Positions 52,786 through 61,935 of a stretch of DNA of 64,000 nt are shown one piece after another. The stretch is from Opitutia bacterium (GTDB taxonomy: Bacteria; Verrucomicrobiota; Verrucomicrobiae; Opitutales; UBA953), in NCBI GenBank assembly GCA_004558035.1, contig SFEJ01000001.1:1-64000 (forward strand). The letters run 5' to 3'. The notes beneath the pieces were generated by a model that saw only the letters and a program-made list of their open reading frames with translations, searched no databases and was not told the DNA's origin. Each line of letters opens with the position of its first letter. Position 1 is the stretch's first letter. The translations under genes and the position numbers were made by a program.

Positions 52786-52870
52786 CGTGTACGAATCGCC
52801 GCGCCGAAAGTCCGCGAAATTTTTTGAAGGAATCGCGCGGACGCCGAAAAAGCTTTCGTGAGAAAGCGCA

Positions 52871-52902
52871 AAAAAGGACGACCGGGAGCGGCCGTCCTTT
52901 TG
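52871..52902. terminator. Terminator, convergent side of purB
   Basis: AAAGGACG with CGTCCTTT and flanking A-run/T-run, between the FecR gene and purB. It probably acts for purB on the minus strand. Confidence 0.7.
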
Positions 52903-52916
52903 CGCGCGGGAACGCG

Positions 52917-54341
52917 TCAGAGAATGGCGCCGGGGCGGATGTCGGCGGCGGCGGGGAACTTCTCCAGAAGCTCCTTCGCGGAGGCGACGAAATTGTCCAC
53001 CTGCAGTCCGGCCGTTCCCGTCTCGGCGGCGGCGACTTTCGCGATCGCGTCGAAGTCCTCGCGGGCGAGACGCAGGCGCCCGTCCGCGGCGAGGCGGTCG
53101 AAGAGGTCGTTGCGCGAAATTTTTCCCTGCCGGATGTCGCGCGCCGTGGCGACCGCGTGTTCCTTGATGACTTCGTGCGCGGTCTCGCGCCCGACGCCGC
53201 GCTTGACGGCCTCCATCATGATCGTTGTCGTGAGCAGGAACGGCAGATAGTAGTTCTTTTCGCGCTCGATGACGGGAACGTTGATCTCCATCTGGTTGAG
53301 AATGACGAGGAACGTCTCCAGCAGCGCGTCGATCGCGAAGAACGAATCCGGGAGCGCGACGCGGCGCACGACGGAGCACGAGACGTCGCCCTCGTTCCAC
53401 TGGTCGCCGGCGAGGTCCGCCGCCATCGCGAGGTAGCCCTTGAGAATGACGTGCAGGCCGTTGAGGCGTTCGCAGCTGCGGGAATTCATCTTGTGCGGCA
53501 TCGCGGAGGAGCCGACCTGGCCGGGCAGGAAGCCTTCGCTCGCGAGCTCGTGTCCCGCCATTAGGCGCAGCGTCTTCGCGAAGCTCGACGCGCCCGAACC
53601 GATGTGGACGAGCGTCGAGATCGTCGCGAAATCCAGCGAGCGCGGATAGACCTGGCCCGTCGCGTTGAACGCGTGCGGAATGCCGAGGTGCGCGCGCACG
53701 CGGGAATCGAACGCCATGACTTTTTCCACGTCGTGGTCGAAAAGCGTGAGCAGGTCGAGCTGCGTGCCGACCGCGCCCTTCACGCCGCGCGCCGGGTAGT
53801 TGGCGATGAGCGCGTCGAGCTCGCGCAGCGCGACGAGCATGTCTTCGCCGAACATCGCGAAACGCTTGCCGAAGGTCGTGAGCTGTGCGGCGACGTTGTG
53901 CGTGCGCGAGGTCATCGCGACGTCGCGCGTTTCCGCGGCGCGCTCGGCGAGGCGTTTGATCGCGGCGACGGTCTTGAGGCGGATGTATTCGAGCGAGCGG
54001 AACACCTGCAGCTGCTCGACGGATTCTGTGAGGTCGCGCGAGGTCATGCCCTTGTGAATGTGCTCGTAACCGGCGAGCGCGCAGAACTCCTCGATGCGCG
54101 CCTTCACGTCGTGGCGCGTGACGCGTTCGCGCGCGTTGATGGAGTCGAGATTCACGTCGTTCTTGACGCGTTCGTAGGCTTCGATCGCCTCGGCGGGAAT
54201 GTCGAGCCCGAGGTCGCGCTGGGCGCGCATGACCGCGATCCAGAATTCGCGTTCGAGGATGATTCTTCCCGTCGCCGACCAGATGTTGCGGATCGGCTCC
54301 GTGGCGTAGCGTTGAGCGAGGACGTCTGCGATTTTTTCCAT
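52917..54341 (-). CDS. purB: Adenylosuccinate lyase
   Basis: 474 residues. Splits fumarate from SAICAR and adenylosuccinate in purine synthesis. Marks: HKGMTSRDLTESVEQ, TSRTHNVAAQ, and the signature GSSAMPHKMN with the flexible Ser loop. ATG 54341 (MEKIADVLAQRY) fits homologues; TTG 54353 would add four residues. Confidence 0.95.
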   Translation of the reverse strand: MEKIADVLAQRYATEPIRNIWSATGRIILEREFWIAVMRAQRDLGLDIPAEAIEAYERVKNDVNLDSINARERVTRHDVKARIEEFCALAGYEHIHKGMTSRDLTESVEQLQVFRSLEYIRLKTVAAIKRLAERAAETRDVAMTSRTHNVAAQLTTFGKRFAMFGEDMLVALRELDALIANYPARGVKGAVGTQLDLLTLFDHDVEKVMAFDSRVRAHLGIPHAFNATGQVYPRSLDFATISTLVHIGSGASSFAKTLRLMAGHELASEGFLPGQVGSSAMPHKMNSRSCERLNGLHVILKGYLAMAADLAGDQWNEGDVSCSVVRRVALPDSFFAIDALLETFLVILNQMEINVPVIEREKNYYLPFLLTTTIMMEAVKRGVGRETAHEVIKEHAVATARDIRQGKISRNDLFDRLAADGRLRLAREDFDAIAKVAAAETGTAGLQVDNFVASAKELLEKFPAAADIRPGAIL

Positions 54342-54368
54342 AAATTCGTTCAAAAAGGTTAAGCGCGG

Positions 54369-54397
54369 ATTATCGCCGAAGGCGCGCGGAATTTCAA
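54369..54397 (-). promoter_or_regulatory. Promoter of purB
   Basis: On the minus strand: TTGAAA (54397-54392), 17-bp spacer, GATAAT (54374-54369). It overlaps the last codons of the upstream gene. Confidence 0.6.
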
Positions 54398-54846
54398 TTG
54401 GAATAGCGGCGCGAAAACGGGACCGCGCGGTGATGTACGGCGCGCATGGAGCCGTCGGTCTCGCGGACGAAGACTTCGACGACGTCGAAGCGGTGCGCCG
54501 GCGGGCGTTCCCGCAGGGAGTTCAGATACGCGCGGACGGCGCGTTTCTGCGCGTTGCGCTTGCGCGCGTCCACCGCCGCGTAGCCGCCGTGCGGATCGTC
54601 TTCGGAGCGCGTCTTCACTTCGACGAAGACGAGGCAGTCGCCGTCGAGCGCGACGATGTCGATTTCGTCGCGCCCGTGCCGCCAGTTCCGCAGGAGAATC
54701 TTCGCGCCTTCGCGCCGCAGAAATTTCGCCGCGAAAGCCTCTCCGGCGTCGCCGCGTTCCCGCCGCGAGGTCTTCGGCCGCCTCCGCGGGAACGCGGCGC
54801 GCGCGAGCTCGGCGAGCCTCCGGAAAAACGTATTCAGAAAACCCAT
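54394..54846 (-). CDS. YraN/UPF0102 family nuclease-like protein
   Basis: 150 residues. Predicted PD-(D/E)xK nuclease fold: GEAFAAKFLRREGAKILLRNWR, EIDIVALDGDCLVFVEVKTR, and FDVVEVF near the end. The core Asp, Glu and Lys (EIDIVA, VEVKTR) are present. The cellular role is unsettled. It lies 22 bp after ruvB. Confidence 0.88.
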   Translation of the reverse strand: MGFLNTFFRRLAELARAAFPRRRPKTSRRERGDAGEAFAAKFLRREGAKILLRNWRHGRDEIDIVALDGDCLVFVEVKTRSEDDPHGGYAAVDARKRNAQKRAVRAYLNSLRERPPAHRFDVVEVFVRETDGSMRAVHHRAVPFSRRYSN

Positions 54847-54868
54847 ACGCCCGTTCCCGCGCGCGGCG

Positions 54869-55936
54869 TCAGAAAAGCGTGCCCTGACGGCGGCCGCCGA
54901 AATCGCGTTCGACGCCGGCGACGCCCCAGCCTTTTTCCGTGAGCACGCGCCCCTGCGGCGTGCGCGCGATGTAGCCTTCCTGAATCAGATACGGCTCGTG
55001 CACTTCCTCGAGCGTGTGCTCGTCCTCGCCGACGGCAACGCCGATCGTGCCCAGCCCGACGGGCCCGCCGTTGTAGTTCTGCGCGAGCGTGCGCAGGATG
55101 CGCTTGTCCATGTCGTCGAGCCCGTGCGCGTCGATTTCGAGCAGTTCGAGCGCGGCGGCGGCAGTCGGCTTGTCGATTTCGCCGTTCCCGCGCTCCAGCG
55201 CGTAGTCGCGCGCGAAGCGGATGAGATTGTTCACGATGCGCGGCGTCCCGCGGGCGCGCCGTGCGATCTCCATCGCGCCGCCGTCGTCCACGGCGATGCC
55301 GAGCTTCGCGCAGTTGCGCCGCACGATTTTGAAAAGATCCTCGTGCGTGTAGTAGTCGAGGCGCGTCTGCAGCGTGAAGCGGGAACGCATCGGCGCGGTG
55401 AGCAGGCCCGTGCGCGTCGTCGCGCCGACGAGCGTGAAGCGCGGGATCGACAGGCGCACGCTGCGCGCGTTCGGGCCCTGGTCGATCATGATGTCGATGC
55501 GGAAATCCTCCATCGCCGAGTAGAGAAATTCCTCGACGACCTTCGAGATGCGGTGGATTTCGTCGATGAAGAGAATTTCGCCCTCCTCGAGCGCGGTGAG
55601 CAGGCCCGCGAGGTCGGCGGGCTTTTCGATGACAGGCCCGGAAGTGATCTTCACCTTCGTGCCCATTTCCTCGGCGAGAATCAGCGCGAGCGTCGTCTTG
55701 CCCAGCCCCGGCGGCCCGTGAAGCAGAATGTGGTCGAGCGCGCGGTGTTCCCGCCGCGCCGCGCCGACCATCACGCGCAGGCGCTCAATCGTGCGCGGCT
55801 GCCCCGTGAAGTCGTCGAAGTTCGGCGGGCGCAGCGCCTGGTCCAGCGTCGAGTCCTTGCGCGCGAGCGCCTCTTCGAAATAACTGCGCGGCGCCTCCTC
55901 CTCGGGAACGCTCGGCTCTGTCTTCTTTTTCGCCAT
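54869..55936 (-). CDS. ruvB: Holliday junction helicase RuvB
   Basis: 355 residues. Motor of branch migration with RuvA. Marks: DHILLHGPPGLGKTTLA (Walker A), ILFIDEIHR (Walker B), RFTLVGATTRTGLLTAPMRSRF (sensor and Arg finger), and the winged-helix C terminus with EPYLIQEGYIARTPQGR. ruvA and ruvC are not adjacent. ATG 55936 is chosen over TTG-like upstream options. Confidence 0.97.
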   Translation of the reverse strand: MAKKKTEPSVPEEEAPRSYFEEALARKDSTLDQALRPPNFDDFTGQPRTIERLRVMVGAARREHRALDHILLHGPPGLGKTTLALILAEEMGTKVKITSGPVIEKPADLAGLLTALEEGEILFIDEIHRISKVVEEFLYSAMEDFRIDIMIDQGPNARSVRLSIPRFTLVGATTRTGLLTAPMRSRFTLQTRLDYYTHEDLFKIVRRNCAKLGIAVDDGGAMEIARRARGTPRIVNNLIRFARDYALERGNGEIDKPTAAAALELLEIDAHGLDDMDKRILRTLAQNYNGGPVGLGTIGVAVGEDEHTLEEVHEPYLIQEGYIARTPQGRVLTEKGWGVAGVERDFGGRRQGTLF

Positions 55937-55999
55937 CGTGAGCAAGACAATAGCGCGTTCCCGCGAAAAAAGGAAGCGCGCTTCGCGCGGCGCAGCGCG

Positions 56000-57688
56000 T
56001 CAGTCTTTCTTCACGAGGACGACGTGCCCGTTTTCCGGCGCGAAAAACGCGACGACCAGATCGCGGAGAAGCGGATACTCCTCCGGCTCGAAACGCGTCT
56101 TGCTCAGCCGAATCTGCGCGAAGAACACGAACTCGTCGCCGTCGCGTTCCCGCGAAAAGGAGACTTCTCCGACGGCGTTCGAAGCGGAAGAGAGGACGGT
56201 TTCGCCCGGCGCTCCCTCCGGTTCCCAGCCGTCCGCGAGGCGGATTTTCATGCGCACGGACTCTTCGAGCTTCTGCGCGAGCGTCGGCAGTTCGAGCGCG
56301 GCGACGCGCTTTTCCGCGAGCAGCGCGGGCAGAATCGCGGCGAGGCCTTTCGGCGAACGCGGGAGCTTGAGCACGAGCACGCCGTCCGTCGGCTTCAGCG
56401 CGCGCGTTCCCGAAAACTCGACGGCGTTCGCGCCGCGCACGGCGCGCTTCGCCTCGAGATTTTCCGGCGCGGCGTCGCCGAGAAATTCCTTCGCGAGCGT
56501 GGCGGCTTCTTTTGCGACGGGCACGCCCGAAAATTCAAAACTCCCGCGCACGTCCGCGGATTCGGCAGAAAGCGCAATCTCCTCGACGACGCTCAGGCGT
56601 CCGAAAAGGAGCGGAGTCGAAGCGTCCACGGGAAACGCGCCCGCGGAGGTCTCGACGAAATACGCGCCGAGGCGTTCGTCGCGGGAAACCGAAACGTCCT
56701 TTTCGCCGACGGCGACGAACATCGCCCGCAGCGCGCGCGCCTTTTCCGCGGGAACGCCGTAGGAGGAGCGCAGCACCGCGTCGGGCGCGCGCAGATAGGC
56801 TTCTCGGAGCAGCGCGTCGGGAATCTTCGCCGTCGCGACGTTTTCGCGGACGAACTCCGCGAGCGCGGCGAGTTTTTCCCGGCGCGTCATCGAATTGTTC
56901 ACGAGCGAGGCGACGAGACCCGCGCCGTATTCGTCGAGCGGCGGGACGGCTTCAGTCGCGCAGAAATCGCGCGCCGCCGAGCGCGGCATTCCGGGGTAAA
57001 TCACGGGAACGTCGTCGCGCACGTCGGCGAGAGGTTCGCGGGAACGCGCGGGAACGTCGAAATGCTCCGTCTGCGCTCCGTTGAAGTTCAGCACGAGCCG
57101 CGCGCACGGGAACGGCATGTCCGCGCGCTCGTCGAAGAGCGACTCCGACGCGGATCGGGTGAAGATCGAATAATCGAGAAAAATCTCCGCACCGGGTTCG
57201 AGCGCCGTGTGCGTGACGACGAGCTCGCGCAGGAAGTCGAACGCGGGCGCGTCTTCGGCGCAGCGCGGGAGCACGGTGTTGAAGGCGTTTTCGGGAACGT
57301 CCGTGCGCGTCGAGCCGTCCGTCGAAAGCGTGTAGGCGGCGTTGATCTTCACGCGCTGAAACTGCGGGTTGTAGACGATGAACGTTTCGCCGCAGAGCTG
57401 GTTGACCGCGGCGAGCGTGTTCACGCGCAGCGCCGTCCGGCAGCGGAATTCGCAGACATCGTCCGCGTCGAACGAATAGTATTTTTCCACGCTTTCGTAG
57501 CGGGCTTCGGGGAGCGCCTCGGGAAAATTCGCGAAGCGGGGCGAGGCGGGCGCGGCCTCGCGGGAAGTTTCCGGCGCGGCGCCGCCCGCGTCTTCGGCGA
57601 AGGCGGGAAGCGGGCAGAGCGCGAGCGCCGCAAAAAGCGCGATTCCTTTTTTCATCGTCTTCATGGCGGAAAAATCGTTGTTCGTCAT
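56000..57688 (-). CDS. Exported DUF3857-type protein
   Basis: About 562 residues. Signal peptide (KKGIALFAALALCPLPAFAED). The rest is a DUF3857-like transglutaminase-family protein: beta domain, then a helical region (REKLAALAEFVRENVATA) at the place of the transglutaminase core, but no Cys-His-Asp triad is evident, so this part looks inactive. The ATG at 57688 overlaps the stop of the next gene upstream (ATGA); ATG 57664 gives a better signal peptide. It pairs with the active-looking paralogue. Confidence 0.75.
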   Translation of the reverse strand: MTNNDFSAMKTMKKGIALFAALALCPLPAFAEDAGGAAPETSREAAPASPRFANFPEALPEARYESVEKYYSFDADDVCEFRCRTALRVNTLAAVNQLCGETFIVYNPQFQRVKINAAYTLSTDGSTRTDVPENAFNTVLPRCAEDAPAFDFLRELVVTHTALEPGAEIFLDYSIFTRSASESLFDERADMPFPCARLVLNFNGAQTEHFDVPARSREPLADVRDDVPVIYPGMPRSAARDFCATEAVPPLDEYGAGLVASLVNNSMTRREKLAALAEFVRENVATAKIPDALLREAYLRAPDAVLRSSYGVPAEKARALRAMFVAVGEKDVSVSRDERLGAYFVETSAGAFPVDASTPLLFGRLSVVEEIALSAESADVRGSFEFSGVPVAKEAATLAKEFLGDAAPENLEAKRAVRGANAVEFSGTRALKPTDGVLVLKLPRSPKGLAAILPALLAEKRVAALELPTLAQKLEESVRMKIRLADGWEPEGAPGETVLSSASNAVGEVSFSRERDGDEFVFFAQIRLSKTRFEPEEYPLLRDLVVAFFAPENGHVVLVKKD

Positions 57689-59670
57689 TGTTTTTTCAAT
57701 ACGACTGGCGTTTCGGCGAACGCCTTGCCGGCGCGCAGCGCGTCGCGGACGGCGGGCCAGTCTTCGGGTTCGTAAACGCGTTTGTTCATCGTCAGTTTCT
57801 GGGAATAAGTCAGCGCGCCGCCCTGCACGGAAAGCGTTCCCGCGAAGGACGCCGCCGCGCCTTCGGTCTTCTTCTCGACGCGGCGGGGCTCGGCGCCGAA
57901 GGGCAACGCGACGCGTTCCGAAAATTCCGCGGTGCGGGAACACGAGTCGCGGAAGGCGAAGCGGCGCGTCTCCGGCGACGTATCCATTCGCTCATGACGC
58001 CGCCCGCGCGGAAAGACGTTTCTGAAGACGACGGGCTCGTAGATCAGCGAGCCGTCCGGCGCGACCGCCGCGTAACGCGGCGCGCGGAAACGCGCCTTCA
58101 GCCGCAGCGGCATTTCCAGATAAGCGCGCCAGTCGTTGCCGAGCTCGATTCCGAGGATTTCGACGTTCGGCGCGATCGCGCGCAGCTCGCGGGCGATCAT
58201 CTCCGGCCAGTCCTCGACGCGGCCTTCGATGAAGGGGCGGCGGATGCGCGCGTCCGTCTGTCCTTCCGCCTCCAGCAGATATTCGCCTTCGAGCGTACCG
58301 TCGGCGCCGAGCGTTCCCGTCACCGACACGCGCAGGTAGTGGTTTTCCGCGGGAGCGACGGGCGTTTCGCGCAGCTCCGAGCCTTCGGGCACGCCGGGCA
58401 GGTAATGCTGCTGCGATTCGGCGGACGACCACAGTTCGCGCTCGAAGGGCACCCACGTCGGGTCGAGCGGCGTCCATTCGCCGTCGAGCTTCACGAGCGC
58501 GACGCAGTGGTTGAAGTGGTCCGCGGGAACGTCCTCGATGCGCGAGCCCGCCATCGTCATCGCCGCGCAGGCCTCGAAGCCCGCCATGCGCAGCATCGCG
58601 ACGAGCAGCGACGCCTTGTCCTTGCAGACGCCGCAGCGATCCGTGAAGTTCATGTCCGTCGGGTGCAGCGTGTAGCCTTCGCCTTTGCCCATCGAAATGC
58701 CCGAATAGCGCATGTTGTCGGCGACCCAGTGCGTGAGGCGCGCGACCTTTTCGCGGTCGTCCTTCGCGCCGGCGACGATTTCGTCCGTCTTGCGCTGCGC
58801 GGCGGGCGTCGGACGAAAGCTGCCGAAATCCTCGTTCACGCGGTGGAACCAGAGCGATTTTTCCCGCCACGAACGCGTCGTGGAAAGCAGCAGTTTCGGC
58901 GCCGCGTCGAAGAGATCGACCATGTTCGGCTCTTTTTTGAACGGCGCGACGTCTTCCGCGACGAAGCGGTATTCCGTCCTGCCGTCCTCGAGAAAACGCG
59001 CCTCCGCGCGCACGTCGCCGCGGTAGAATTTGTACTGAAGCGGCTTGCGGATCGCGACCGAATAAACCTTTTTCTCGATGGGCGCGTCCGTCGTCCAGAA
59101 CGGCACGATGTCGTAAAATTCTCCGCGCATCGGCGGCACGAACTTGCCGTCGGCGTCTTCCGACGCGGCGTCCGGCGTTCCCGTTCCCGCGCCCGTCGGC
59201 GTTCCCGCGGCGTTTTCGGCACCGAGCAGCGCGTAGGAAAAACCGCGCTTCTCGATGCCGTATTCGAGCACGTCGCCCGGATTCAGTCTCCCGATTTCGA
59301 GCACGATCTGCCGCGCGCCCCAATAGATGTCGCGCGCGGGAGCGGGGCGGTCGTGCGCCTCCGTGCAGTCGAGCTTGCGCTCGCTTCCGTCGGTTCCGAC
59401 GACGCGCGCCTCCGCGAATTTCGCCTCGGCGGTCAGCGGATCGTAGTCGTATTTCACGACGCGGTTCGCGAACGCGCCCGCGGGCGTGCCGATCTTTATT
59501 CTTTTGAAAATGCGGAACGCGGCGCTCCCGTCGTCGTTCACGTCGGCGTGAGTCTCGTCGGCGAGCACGACGTAATCCGCCTTCGCCGCGGCCTCCTCGA
59601 ACTCCGTTCCCGCGGACGCGAGCGCGGCGGCGCAAAAAAATCCGATGGCGCAAAAAACTTCCCGAATCAT
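57685..59670 (-). CDS. Exported DUF3857/transglutaminase-like protein
   Basis: 661 residues. Signal peptide (about 20 residues), DUF3857 beta domain (VLADETHADVNDDGSAAF; KYDYDPLTAEAKFAEARVV), then a transglutaminase-like core with all three catalytic positions: Cys in DRCGVCKDKASLLVAML, His in DHFNHCVALV, Asp in PLDPTW. Probably a periplasmic peptidase or crosslinker; substrate unknown. A Gly/Thr/Pro linker (TPTGAGTGTP) near residue 158 is made of three CGTTCCC copies. Confidence 0.85.
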   Translation of the reverse strand: MIREVFCAIGFFCAAALASAGTEFEEAAAKADYVVLADETHADVNDDGSAAFRIFKRIKIGTPAGAFANRVVKYDYDPLTAEAKFAEARVVGTDGSERKLDCTEAHDRPAPARDIYWGARQIVLEIGRLNPGDVLEYGIEKRGFSYALLGAENAAGTPTGAGTGTPDAASEDADGKFVPPMRGEFYDIVPFWTTDAPIEKKVYSVAIRKPLQYKFYRGDVRAEARFLEDGRTEYRFVAEDVAPFKKEPNMVDLFDAAPKLLLSTTRSWREKSLWFHRVNEDFGSFRPTPAAQRKTDEIVAGAKDDREKVARLTHWVADNMRYSGISMGKGEGYTLHPTDMNFTDRCGVCKDKASLLVAMLRMAGFEACAAMTMAGSRIEDVPADHFNHCVALVKLDGEWTPLDPTWVPFERELWSSAESQQHYLPGVPEGSELRETPVAPAENHYLRVSVTGTLGADGTLEGEYLLEAEGQTDARIRRPFIEGRVEDWPEMIARELRAIAPNVEILGIELGNDWRAYLEMPLRLKARFRAPRYAAVAPDGSLIYEPVVFRNVFPRGRRHERMDTSPETRRFAFRDSCSRTAEFSERVALPFGAEPRRVEKKTEGAAASFAGTLSVQGGALTYSQKLTMNKRVYEPEDWPAVRDALRAGKAFAETPVVLKKQ

Positions 59671-59751
59671 GCGGAAAGCTTAGCCCGCCTTCCGTCCCCG
59701 CGCGAGCGCGATTTTTTGATTGAAGCGTTTTGCGCGGCGGCGAGGAAGATC

Positions 59752-60837
59752 TCAGAGGCGCGAGGGCGGGAGGGCGAGGTCGGGGCGAGCCTTCATAAGC
59801 TTGACGCAGAGCGTCGCGTTCGCGAGGTAGGCGAACGGCAGCAGCACGAGCAGACCGAGCCCCAGCGTCATCGCCGCTCCGACGAGCACGAACAGCGCGA
59901 GGCTGACCTCGACGAAAAGAACGCGCAGAAACTTTCCCCGAGTGATAAGCCACGCGTTTTTGAGCGCTGCGAACGGGTTCGTCCGTTCCGCGTCGAGCGC
60001 GAGGTAGGGCGCGAAGCCGAGGCGGATTTCGAGCCAACACGCGGCGCAGAAAAAGAGGAGCGCGCACGCGAGCGCGACGGCGCCCGCCGTTCCCGCGTAG
60101 CCGTCCGTCACGAGCGCCCAGTCCGTTTCGTCGCATGCCGCCAGGATTCGATCGAGCTGCGTTCCCGGATCGTCCGGGGCGATTTCCTCCGCGGCTTCGG
60201 CGAGCGGCGCGGCCGCCTTCTCGAGGTTTTCGAGGGCGGCTTCGAGGCGCGCGCCGTCGGACGCCAGAGGCGCGACGAGGCTCGCGAGCGCGAGGACGAG
60301 GAGCAGAAAGACGGGAAGGACGACGATCGCGGAGGCGGCGAGCGCGCGCAGCCACGGGAGAAAGAAGAGTCGCTTCAGCGGGAACATGTCGGCGAAGGTC
60401 GCCGCTTCGCCGCGATCCCAGAGGCGGACGACGCTGAGGAAGACGAGCGTTTCCGCGAACGGTGTGAGGAATTTGGAACCGACGTCCGTGACGCAGTCCA
60501 GCGCGACGCCGACGAACCACCAGAGAGCGCCGCCCGCGAGCAGCAGCCAGAAATTGCGGCGGAAGAACAGGGCGCTCCACGCGTCGGAGAAGACGGAGGC
60601 TGCGGAGACTTCCGGCGTGATGCGTTCGGGCGCTGCGGCTTCGGGAAACCACGCGCCGCGGACGGCGCCGAAGCGCGCCCAGTCGGCCTCGCCCGTGCGC
60701 CAGACGAGCGTTTCCGCGTCGATTTCGCCGGCGGCGAGCTTTTCGGAAAATTCCGTTTTCGAGAACGGACCGCGCTTGACTCCGTCGTCGGTCGCGAACC
60801 AGTAGAAATCTGCGTTTTCGGAGGAATTTTCGCTCAT
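59752..60837 (-). CDS. GYF_2-domain membrane protein
   Basis: 361 residues. N-terminal GYF_2 module (FYWFATDDGVKRGPFSKTEF ... LVWRTGEADWARF), followed by about five to six membrane segments with a long helical loop (about residues 195-245). Similar to the DUF4013/glycerophosphoryl-type multipass proteins often joined to GYF_2 in PVC bacteria, but not assignable. It is the second GYF_2 protein in the window. Confidence 0.75.
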   Translation of the reverse strand: MSENSSENADFYWFATDDGVKRGPFSKTEFSEKLAAGEIDAETLVWRTGEADWARFGAVRGAWFPEAAAPERITPEVSAASVFSDAWSALFFRRNFWLLLAGGALWWFVGVALDCVTDVGSKFLTPFAETLVFLSVVRLWDRGEAATFADMFPLKRLFFLPWLRALAASAIVVLPVFLLLVLALASLVAPLASDGARLEAALENLEKAAAPLAEAAEEIAPDDPGTQLDRILAACDETDWALVTDGYAGTAGAVALACALLFFCAACWLEIRLGFAPYLALDAERTNPFAALKNAWLITRGKFLRVLFVEVSLALFVLVGAAMTLGLGLLVLLPFAYLANATLCVKLMKARPDLALPPSRL

Positions 60838-61014
60838 GGCGGGAACGCTACGGGAGGGCGCAGGGCGGTTCAAGCGAAAATTTCGGTCGCGCCGCGGCGC
60901 GGGAAAATCGCGGCATGCAAGAAAATTTTTCAAAAATTTCAAAAAAAAACTTGCTTAAGTCGTTCGAATGCTTTTTTTTCGTCGTTCCTTTATATTCAAT
61001 TTCAAGTTCAGGAT

Positions 61015-61395
61015 ATGCCGACAATCAATCAACTCGTCCGCAAACCGCGGGCTAAAGCCAACATCAAGTCGAAATCGCCCGCCTTGAATTGCTCGCCGTT
61101 CAAACGCGGCGTCTGCATTCAGGTCATGACGCGTACGCCCAAGAAGCCGAACTCGGCTCAGCGCAAGGTTGCGAAGGTCCGCCTCACCTCGGGCACGGAA
61201 GTCATTTCCTACATTCCGGACGAAGGCCACAAGCTGCAGGAACACAGCGTGGTGCTGATTCGCGGCGGTCGTGTCAAGGACTTGCCGGGCGTGCGTTACC
61301 ACATCGTGCGCGGGCCGCTGGACTGCGCGGGCGTCGAAAAGCGCCGCCGCAGCCGTTCGAAATACGGCGTGAAGCGTCCGAAGGGCGGCAAATAA
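61015..61395 (+). CDS. rpsL: 30S ribosomal protein S12
   Basis: 126 residues. Decoding-centre protein: MPTINQLVRK, TRTPKKPNSAQRKVAKVRL, and GGRVKDLPGVRYHIVRG, the two loops where streptomycin-resistance changes occur (both Lys present). First gene of the str operon. Confidence 0.98.
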   Translation: MPTINQLVRKPRAKANIKSKSPALNCSPFKRGVCIQVMTRTPKKPNSAQRKVAKVRLTSGTEVISYIPDEGHKLQEHSVVLIRGGRVKDLPGVRYHIVRGPLDCAGVEKRRRSRSKYGVKRPKGGK

Positions 61396-61422
61396 TTTCA
61401 GAGAGACAGGAGACTTTATTCA

Positions 61423-61902
61423 ATGTCACGTCGTCGTAAAGCAAACAAGAAGGCGCATCAGCCCGATGCGCGTTACAACAGCCCGCTGGTGAGCCAGCTG
61501 ATCAACGTCGTCATGAAGAACGGCAAGAAGACGGTCGCGCAGCGCATCGTCTACGGCGCGATCGAGCGCGTCAGCGAAAAGCTCGAAAAGGGCGATCCGA
61601 TGGAACTTCTTCTCGGCGCGCTGGAAAACTGCCGTCCGAAGCTTGAAGTGAAGAGCCGCCGCGTGGGCGGCGCGACCTACCAGGTCCCGGTCGAAATCTC
61701 CCACGAGCGCCAGACGAGCATGGCTTTCCGTTGGCTCGTGAACGCCGCCGCCGGCCGCAAGGGCCAGCCGATGATGGAATCGCTCGCCGCGGAATTCATC
61801 GACGCGTACAACAACACGGGCTCGGTCGTCAAGAAACGCGAAGAGACGCACAAGATGGCGCAGGCGAACCGCGCGTTCGCGCACCTTCGTTGGGGCAACT
61901 AA
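61423..61902 (+). CDS. rpsG: 30S ribosomal protein S7
   Basis: 159 residues: MSRRRKANKKAHQPDARYNS, VVMKNGKKTVAQRIVYGA, VGGATYQVPVEIS and RKGQPMMESLAAEFIDAYNNTG. Assembles the 30S head. A GACAGGAG ribosome-binding site lies before the start. Confidence 0.98.
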   Translation: MSRRRKANKKAHQPDARYNSPLVSQLINVVMKNGKKTVAQRIVYGAIERVSEKLEKGDPMELLLGALENCRPKLEVKSRRVGGATYQVPVEISHERQTSMAFRWLVNAAAGRKGQPMMESLAAEFIDAYNNTGSVVKKREETHKMAQANRAFAHLRWGN

Positions 61903-61935
61903 TTTTTTAATCGAAAAGTCGAGCATACTTTTACA

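Noticed and set aside
54656..57775. 1039-codon plus-strand frame across ruvB and a DUF3857 gene
   Set aside because: Antisense to ruvB and other clear genes; composition is that of a shadow frame.
57688..61395. 1235-codon plus-strand frame ending as rpsL
   Set aside because: Only the last 127 codons (from 61015) are S12; the rest is antisense to minus-strand genes.
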